Notes under the pieces: model-generated | Databases searched by the model: none | Seen by the model: the letters and a program-made list of their open reading frames with translations, nothing else | What the model was told of the DNA's origin: nothing | Shown: positions 56,613 to 62,000 of the stretch, in pieces | Numbering within the stretch: position 1 is the stretch's first letter | Layout of the letters: every line of letters begins with the position of its first letter | NCBI GenBank assembly: GCA_009746045.1 | Contig: RPFO01000104.1 | Span: forward strand, 618,576 to 680,575 | DNA length: 62,000 nucleotides | Source of the DNA: Mesostigma viride | Taxonomy: Eukaryota; Streptophyta; Mesostigmatophyceae; Mesostigmatales; Mesostigmataceae | Reading direction: 5' to 3' | Made by a program: the position numbers and the translations under genes

Positions 56613-56754
56613 AAAGCGTTCTCCTTGCGCATGTCGCTCACGAAAAAATGGATCCCGGACTCCGGCTTGTTGTAGAAACTCCCATACGCGTCGATCCACT
56701 CCCCGGACCAGGGAAGGACGGCGATGTTGTTGTGTACCGGATGACAATAACTCA
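56465..56754 (-). CDS. Possible small protein antisense to the previous gene end (tentative)
   Basis: In the 215-bp gap after 56612 a minus-strand frame from ATG 56754 reads MSYCHPVHNNIAVLPWSGEWI and on to NAFYE, which looks protein-like. It then continues as a Ser-rich antisense of the preceding gene's acidic tail. Only the part before about 56610 is convincing. Confidence 0.3.
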
Positions 56755-56827
56755 TGACGAATGATTCTTTATGGATATGATAATAAAAATCTCGCTCGTT
56801 CAATGACTTGTGTTTAAAAACTCTGGC

Positions 56828-57738
56828 ATGTGTACACGCACGACCATGGACTGCGCCGATTGCTCGCGGGTCGTCCAAGTGTCGTCGGACGATCTGCAAT
56901 GTCACCTGTGCATGGGCGTGCTATCGAACCCGGTAGTGGTAGAATGCAGGACGCGGACAGAGGGCGGCAAGTGCGAGGCGGTCGTATGTCACAAGCCGTG
57001 CTTCAGCGAGCTCGTTTCGAGGCAGAAACGCCGCGGAGGAATCGTGGCCCCGGTCACGGGCAAGTGCATTCTGTGCAGGGCTCCGTGGCATCGGTACAAG
57101 TATCAGCACCTAATCACGTTAGGACGCATCACGGCTTTGGTACGTCGAAAGTGCATCAACTGGGAACGGGGATGCACGTTCGAGGGTTCCTCTGATGATG
57201 TGTTGAAGCACAGGGCCGGGGGCGGGTGTCCGCAAGAGAAAATCGACTGCCCGAACCGCTGTCACGGATGCACTGCCTCGTTCCTCCGCAAGGACCTGGT
57301 GGACCACAAGCTCGCGTGCGAGCACTTCCCCTGCCGCTTCTTCCTCGACGGGGACGGCTGCAAACACGTGGGGAAATACACGGACCTCGTTTTGCACGAG
57401 ACGACCTGCTCCTTCGCGACCCTATCCTGTCGCGCGCTGATCAACTGCGGCCGGGTGCAGCACGGGATATGGTCGAACGTGAACGATAACAACTCGATGC
57501 GGTGGGACCTCTGCGAGGCAGGGAAGGACTACCACGTCTTGCCCGAGGACGAGGAAGGGGGGACGACGAGGAAGACGGGGAGGACGAGGACGAGGAAGAG
57601 GGAGAGGAAGAGGAAACCGAGGGCGAGAGTTCGGCCGCGAACAACTCCCGGTCTCTCGGCAGCGCCGCACTTATCGTGAACAGGTCGGACATCCCCGCTC
57701 GCTCGTTTATATCCATCGAGAACGTGTCGCTCCATTGA
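56828..57738 (+). CDS. RING/TRAF-type zinc-finger protein, one frame break
   Basis: Start ATG 56828 (MCTRTTMDCADCS). A RING-like N-terminus (CHLCMGVLSNPVVV, CEAVVCHKPC, CILCRAPW) is followed by TRAF-type zinc fingers (CINWERGCTF, CPQEKIDCPNRCHGC, HKLACEHFPCRF, HETTCSFATLSCR). Such proteins are E3 ubiquitin ligases or signalling adaptors in eukaryotes. The frame breaks in the G6 run 57557-57562 (one base missing), after which an acidic tail (EDGEDEDEEEGEEEETEG) and a folded ending run to 57738. Corrected length is about 303 aa. A role in altering host ubiquitin signalling is inferred. Confidence 0.75.
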
Positions 57739-57790
57739 AGAGCCGCGTCACCTCGCCGATAAAACAAATGGGGACGTGTGATGAGTGAAG

Positions 57791-58494
57791 ATGTCTTCCA
57801 CGACGTCGACTCTGCTTCCCGGGAACTCGACGGTGGTGGGAGATCTGGAAGTGAAGGGGAAAATCACAGCGGATTACGTGTACTCGCGCCACGGGTTCCA
57901 GATTTCCGAGCATCCCGTGTGGGATGACATGCGGACGCCGCTGTCCGAAGTGACCGTGCAGGGCGACAACCCCCCACGAACGTTTTGGTCACCAACCTCG
58001 GCGGCGGGGCCAACACCGCCAAGCTCCAGGTTGTCGAGTTTGGAAGCTCCAACCCGCAGCCAAAGGAGATTTTCATCCACATACAGACTCCTCACGCGTG
58101 GAAAGAGGGCACGGATCTAAAGCCTCATGTTCACATCATGAAATCCGGCACGGCGACTGGCAACGTAAAGTTCGGGCTCGAGTATTCGTGGGCGAACGTC
58201 GGAGATCCGTTCCCCACACCGACGACCGTGTATATCTGCAATTCTACCAGTCTCACTGCTGCAGATCAATACAAGCATCTCATATGTAGTCGCACGACGC
58301 CTCTGGGAACAGACTCGTGCGTAATATCCGGTGCGGGAAAGAGGGACTCGTCCATGTTAATGATGCGTCTGTTTCGGAACTATAACGACGTGGATGACAC
58401 GCTACAAGAGCCGGTGTGGGCTCTGGAATTCGACATTCACTATCAAGTGGACACCTTTGGCAGCTGGTACGAGTATCCTCCCCCCGGCGTTTAA
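57791..58494 (+). CDS. Phage-appendage-like structural protein, one frame break
   Basis: ATG 57791 (MSSTTSTLLPGNSTVVGDLEV). The second part contains TDLKPHVHIMKSGTATGNVKFGLEYSWANVGD and ends EFDIHYQVDTFGSWYEYPPP. This layout is typical of a beta-sandwich domain in phage tail/appendage and giant-virus fibre proteins. The frame shift is at C6 57970-57975 and needs one extra C. Corrected length is about 235 aa. Probably a particle-surface protein. Confidence 0.65.
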
Positions 58495-58526
58495 AAATAT
58501 TCAGTTGGATTTAGTAGGTCGGAGTA

Positions 58527-59809
58527 ATGTCTGGAAGCGCTAGGTGCAAATCCATAGAGATCAATTCCGTGACGGGAAACGATTACGTCCTTTCTGCGGA
58601 AGATGGCGCCTTCCGCATCGTCTCCAAAGACCCCGCAACGTCCTTGGAGACGGCCATCGTCACGACGAGCGCGGAAGGGGCCACAACCATCCTTGGAAGT
58701 CTAACGGTCACGAACGGGTTCGCGATATACGGTCACGAACTCAACGACCTACAGGATTGGACGAACTGGACGCCGGCTCTTGCGTCTCTATATACGCGAA
58801 ATGTAACGATTCGAACCGCTAAGTTTATGGTAATAAACAAGCTCGTGACCCTTCAATTGGATGCAGATGTCCATGTAGGCCCTCTGGCGAACTGGCGTTT
58901 CGAGAACAGCGCGGCGGACGACGGACCGAACGCGTACACGGGCAGTTTGCGAGGGTCGAGCACGTACGATAGCACCGTATTTAACGTAGGCTCGAGGTCT
59001 CTCAAGGTCTCGGACAGCACGGGGGGGTTCGACATCGATCACGCGGCTCTGAAGACGGTTCTTGCGTCCGACTTCTCGATATCGTGCAGGTTCTATACGA
59101 GCAACAACACCACACAGAACCAAGTCCTTTTGTCGGTCGGGAACTTGACGTTCCATTTAGTGTACAATTACAACGGAAACGGGAAGCTGTGTCTGTTTGA
59201 TAGAGGAAACGACGTGACGTCACGTCCGCCACATGGACGCCGGTTTCCAGCAAATGGTATCACGTGATTGTCACTCGACAGAACGGGCTCGTTTCGATGC
59301 ACGCCGCCCTGACAGCGACGGAATGGGCGTCGTTCACGTCCCTGGCGGTGTCCACCAACCCAGGAGGGTCGGTCCAGGTACCCACTGGGACGTTGCGCAT
59401 TGGCCAGAGAAGCGGGACGAGCGAATACATGAACGGGTATATTGACGATTTTGCGATCTACGAGTCCGCACTGAACGCGGAATTTCTGAGCAGGTTGGGA
59501 GGAAAGTCAGCCTCTGCCACCGGGGTGTACGAAGTAAGCTTGGGATTGCCGGACGGGCTGACGCCGGCGACCGTCGCGAGTTCGCGTTTCACTGTCACGA
59601 AGACGACGGGGACGAACACACTTCACAGCTGGGTCACGGAGAACTCGGGGTTGGTGTTTTATATAAATAACGACGTCGCGGTTCGAGGCAACGCCGAAGC
59701 GGAAGCCGTGATCGACCCTTCGTCCGGAAACGTGGTATCCGTCCGAACGGAACATCTGCTGCCCGGGACGTGGACCATCAGAGGGAACGTCACGTACGTG
59801 AAGGCGTGA
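58527..59809 (+). CDS. LamG/concanavalin-like lectin-fold protein, one frame break
   Basis: ATG 58527. After a 95-residue N-terminal part shared in style with the previous gene (LGSLTVTNGFAIYG) comes a laminin-G-like jelly roll: LANWRFENSAADDG, SLKVSDSTGGFDI, SISCRFYT, then, after the break, KWYHVIVTRQNGLVSM, GTLRIGQRSG and MNGYIDDFAIYESALN. A C-terminal beta domain follows. The shift lies at 59217-59226, where ACGTC is repeated twice; one copy of the repeat would restore phase. Corrected length is about 426 aa. It could bind glycans at the virion surface. Confidence 0.75.
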
Positions 59810-59839
59810 GGCTCGAGTGACAAGAGGCTTAAAAAGTGT

Positions 59840-60916
59840 ATGCTGTCGTGTATCTGTCGGACGCCGTTCATGGACTCCCACGAGGCGTGGGGTCTGGTGG
59901 TGGAGTGCCTAGACATGGACGATCTTATGAACGCGGAAGCCGCTTTCGAAAACACGGACATCCGCGACGTGATGAACGAGGAGATCGAGCGAAGAAAGGC
60001 CAACGTGAGAACCGCGCTCGGTGGAAGCGTCGACGCGATTCGACAAGATCTCGTTGCGTGTCGGTCCGCCATAGGAAGCATCGAAGCCTTCAAGACGAAA
60101 GCTGCGATGTATTTCGACTCCACGGCTCAAAAACGCGTCGGACCCCGCGTGGAAGATTTGTCGTACGTCGACATGATCATCACATCGTGCGCAACCGACA
60201 AGGCCATCGAAGCGTTCACGTCCATGCACCTCTCGGCCGGGAAAACGCTTCTCGGCATCGAAGCGGCCGAGAGGTGCCCAGAAAGATCGCGACAGATGCC
60301 TTCTCTTACTCGATTGGCGTGCATGATCGTCGAGGCGGATTCCAACACCCGTTTCACGCGCATGGCGTGGCTGTTTTTAGACGCCATGGGCCTCGAAGAG
60401 GGATCGTTCGTTTTTTTCATCATCATGCTGGTCCTTCGATGCGCGAGGTTCAACACGTACATCCGCGCCGGGCTCGACATGACGTCGCCCATTTCCGTGC
60501 TCGCGTACGTGTGCCATTACCCCCGTTTCCGGCTGAAGAAGGACGCATTGGCGGCGATCGTCGCGGAGGGGCGGGCCGACGTCAACAACGCGAGGAAGTC
60601 AAACTTTAGCGCGGACACGGCGAGAATGCTCATGAAAAAGCACGGAGTGTACATGATCATGAGACGGGCGGCGCGGCTGGACTATCAAGGAATTCGAACG
60701 GGCGACTTCGCGCGCTTAGAAGAGTGGAAGGCCGAGATGCGCGCTGAACTCGAAGAGGCTATGGGGAAATACGAGAGCAACCTGCGTCTCGTGCGAGATT
60801 CCATGTTGCAAAAAGTTCCCGCGAAAATGGTGAACGCCTCGTTTACGGTCGATCCGAAAATATGGGCGATTGTCATGAGGTCGTATCACGCGTTATCTGG
60901 CCACGAGAGGTTTTGA
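59840..60916 (+). CDS. Hypothetical protein, helical (358 aa)
   Basis: ATG 59840 (MLSCICRTPFMDSHEAW) follows TTAAAAAGTGT. The N-terminal 45 residues loosely resemble an F-box-like helical motif (HEAWGLVVECLDMDDLMNAEAAF). The rest is a helix-rich protein with a hydrophobic stretch (SFVFFIIMLVLRCARF). No family is recognised with confidence. The 3' end overlaps the convergent 60893 gene by 24 bp. Confidence 0.6.
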   Translation: MLSCICRTPFMDSHEAWGLVVECLDMDDLMNAEAAFENTDIRDVMNEEIERRKANVRTALGGSVDAIRQDLVACRSAIGSIEAFKTKAAMYFDSTAQKRVGPRVEDLSYVDMIITSCATDKAIEAFTSMHLSAGKTLLGIEAAERCPERSRQMPSLTRLACMIVEADSNTRFTRMAWLFLDAMGLEEGSFVFFIIMLVLRCARFNTYIRAGLDMTSPISVLAYVCHYPRFRLKKDALAAIVAEGRADVNNARKSNFSADTARMLMKKHGVYMIMRRAARLDYQGIRTGDFARLEEWKAEMRAELEEAMGKYESNLRLVRDSMLQKVPAKMVNASFTVDPKIWAIVMRSYHALSGHERF

Positions 60917-61207
60917 TCGTGGAGGAGGGGTAGGCGCGGTGTTGCTGGCCAAAGGGAACACGGGCTCTTGCTCTTCCCCGGGGTCATCCACCGTCAACCG
61001 AATCACAGTGGAAAGCAAGAACACGAGAGCCGCCGCGATGGCCGCGATCTCGATACGTTTGGTAGTTGTGTACGCCACGCTGAAAATACAAACGATTTTA
61101 AACCATGTCTGATTGTGATTGAATTCGGAAAGCATCACGTACCCAGTCATAGTTCCAAAAATAGTACACACTGACGTCAGAACGTCCTTGGCGGCCTCTA
61201 GGTTCAT
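60893..61207 (-). CDS. Membrane protein (104 aa)
   Basis: ATG 61207. Hydrophobic stretches lie at about residues 11-27 (TSVCTIFGTMTGYVML), 36-46 and 53-72 (IEIAAIAAALVFLLSTVIRL), followed by a Glu/Pro-rich tail. Likely an integral membrane protein; no family is recognised. Confidence 0.55.
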   Translation of the reverse strand: MNLEAAKDVLTSVCTIFGTMTGYVMLSEFNHNQTWFKIVCIFSVAYTTTKRIEIAAIAAALVFLLSTVIRLTVDDPGEEQEPVFPLASNTAPTPPPRSKPLVAR

Positions 61208-61372
61208 CCGATCGTATCTAAACTACCGCATAGGAGATTTTTGAGTCGTAACCGCCACCTGACGTCATAGAAACTTCCGCGTGGCGTTTCGATTCCAAGA
61301 TCGCGACGTGGCAAATCCGCCTCTCGAGTATCGAGCGTTCGTCTAGAGGTCATAAATTTGTAAAGCTATAAG

Positions 61373-62000
61373 ATGAGAGCCATGAACGACTGCTCCCACG
61401 CGACAAACGAAGACTCTCATGGTCGTCGTCGTCTTACGCATGTCATGGTGAGATCCCGCAAAAGAGGGAGGCTAGAGAGGAACCCCTTTGTGGACGATGA
61501 AGCCGAGAACGAAGACGAGGTCGAGGAGGATGAAGACGACGAAGAGGATGTCCAAAACGCGCAAAACACGCCGATGGACGATTTCATCGTTTCGAGCGCC
61601 GACGGCGGTGAGGAGGGGGATGGTGGCCTTCATCCTGGCCAGATCATGCAAGACGACGACGAAGATGAGCCGCAAGGAAGTCAGCCAACGCAGTCAGGAA
61701 ATCCGTTTGCGCCCCAAACCACCCCCGTTGCGTTCGAGGAGGAACACGACGACGAGCCCATCCGGTTTCGCAGGGAACTGGGGGGGAGGAAGGGCTCGTG
61801 GATTTCGGAGGGATGCTGAAAGCCATGACCAACGACGAGATTCGGAGGTTCGCCGTGCTAGCCGACGAGGCGGTTGCAAAGGCCTCGATGGCTGACATCC
61901 TCGCGGACGTTTTGGACCTCGCCAATCGAGCGGACGTGCCGCCAGGGAACACCGCGTTGATGGCCGCCTGTTTCGCTAGGGTCGACGCCGCGGACGTAGC
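61373..62000 (+). CDS. Acidic hypothetical protein, frame break, 3' end outside window
   Basis: ATG 61373 begins a basic lead (RKRGRLERNPF) and then a very acidic region (EDEVEEDEDDEED). The frame changes in the G7 run 61780-61786 (one base missing) and continues open to the window edge with helical sequence (MLKAMTNDEIRRFAVLADEAVAKASMAD). No family is recognised. The gene is truncated by the window. Confidence 0.55.

Noticed and set aside
56095-58506. Common TTAAAAATAT(T/C)C(A/C)GTT-like motif upstream of two genes as a promoter family
   Set aside because: Only two instances at different distances from the start; not found before other genes in this cluster.
1-62000. CRISPR arrays or bacterial-type operons
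   Set aside because: No spaced direct repeats of CRISPR type; gene content, TATA boxes and poly(A)-like ends are eukaryotic-viral.

Overview
The window reads as a stretch of a large nucleocytoplasmic DNA virus genome (Nucleocytoviricota) sitting in a eukaryotic nuclear genome. The viral backbone is GC-rich, gene-dense and coded on both strands, with intergenic gaps mostly under 100 bp. It carries recognisable giant-virus genes: a PCNA sliding clamp, a VLTF3-like late transcription factor, a split VLTF2-like factor, a KilA-N protein, a T7 gp2.5-like ssDNA-binding protein, a Vsr-like nuclease, a staphylococcal-nuclease-like protein, a SET-domain protein, a cysteine desulfurase, a Rieske protein, a class 3 lipase, an ADP-ribosyltransferase-like protein and many small membrane proteins. 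No major capsid protein, DNA polymerase, helicase-primase or packaging ATPase lies in this window, so the family cannot be fixed and the host is unknown.

Three eukaryotic-type mobile elements interrupt viral reading frames, each with a clean target-site duplication. (1) An 881-bp nested palindrome (23643-24523, TSD GAGTG) sits about nine codons into a small membrane-protein gene. (2) A 7,826-bp Ty1/Copia LTR retrotransposon (30767-38592, two 617-bp LTRs that look identical, TSD CTACC) splits the VLTF2-like gene. (3) A 9,325-bp terminal-inverted-repeat element (40356-49680, 29-bp TIRs, TSD GCA) splits the SET-domain gene. In all three cases the frame on one side continues in phase on the other once the element and one TSD copy are ignored. 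This argues for real insertion into integrated or nuclear viral DNA and against a chimeric assembly.

Layout. 1-13 kb: Gly-rich and LysM-containing proteins, PCNA/VLTF3, a Rieske protein, a J-domain protein, an SNase-like protein and membrane proteins. 14-18.4 kb: one roughly 1,390-residue coiled-coil protein. 18.3-23.4 kb: cysteine desulfurase, hypothetical genes, KilA-N. 23.6-30.5 kb: foldback element, ADP-ribosyltransferase-like gene, a repeat field, membrane proteins, lipase. 30.5-50 kb: the two large transposons inside VLTF2-like and SET genes; the second is filled with minisatellites and a CAG tract. 50-62 kb: a proline-rich protein with a histone H1-like tail, an HNH-like protein, SSB, a nuclease and a probable virion-surface cluster (zinc-finger protein, appendage-like protein, LamG protein).

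More than 20 genes carry a single reading-frame break, and most breaks fall on a homopolymer, usually one base too short. This looks more like uncorrected long-read indels than decay, although real pseudogenisation cannot be excluded. For broken genes I give the combined span and the break position.
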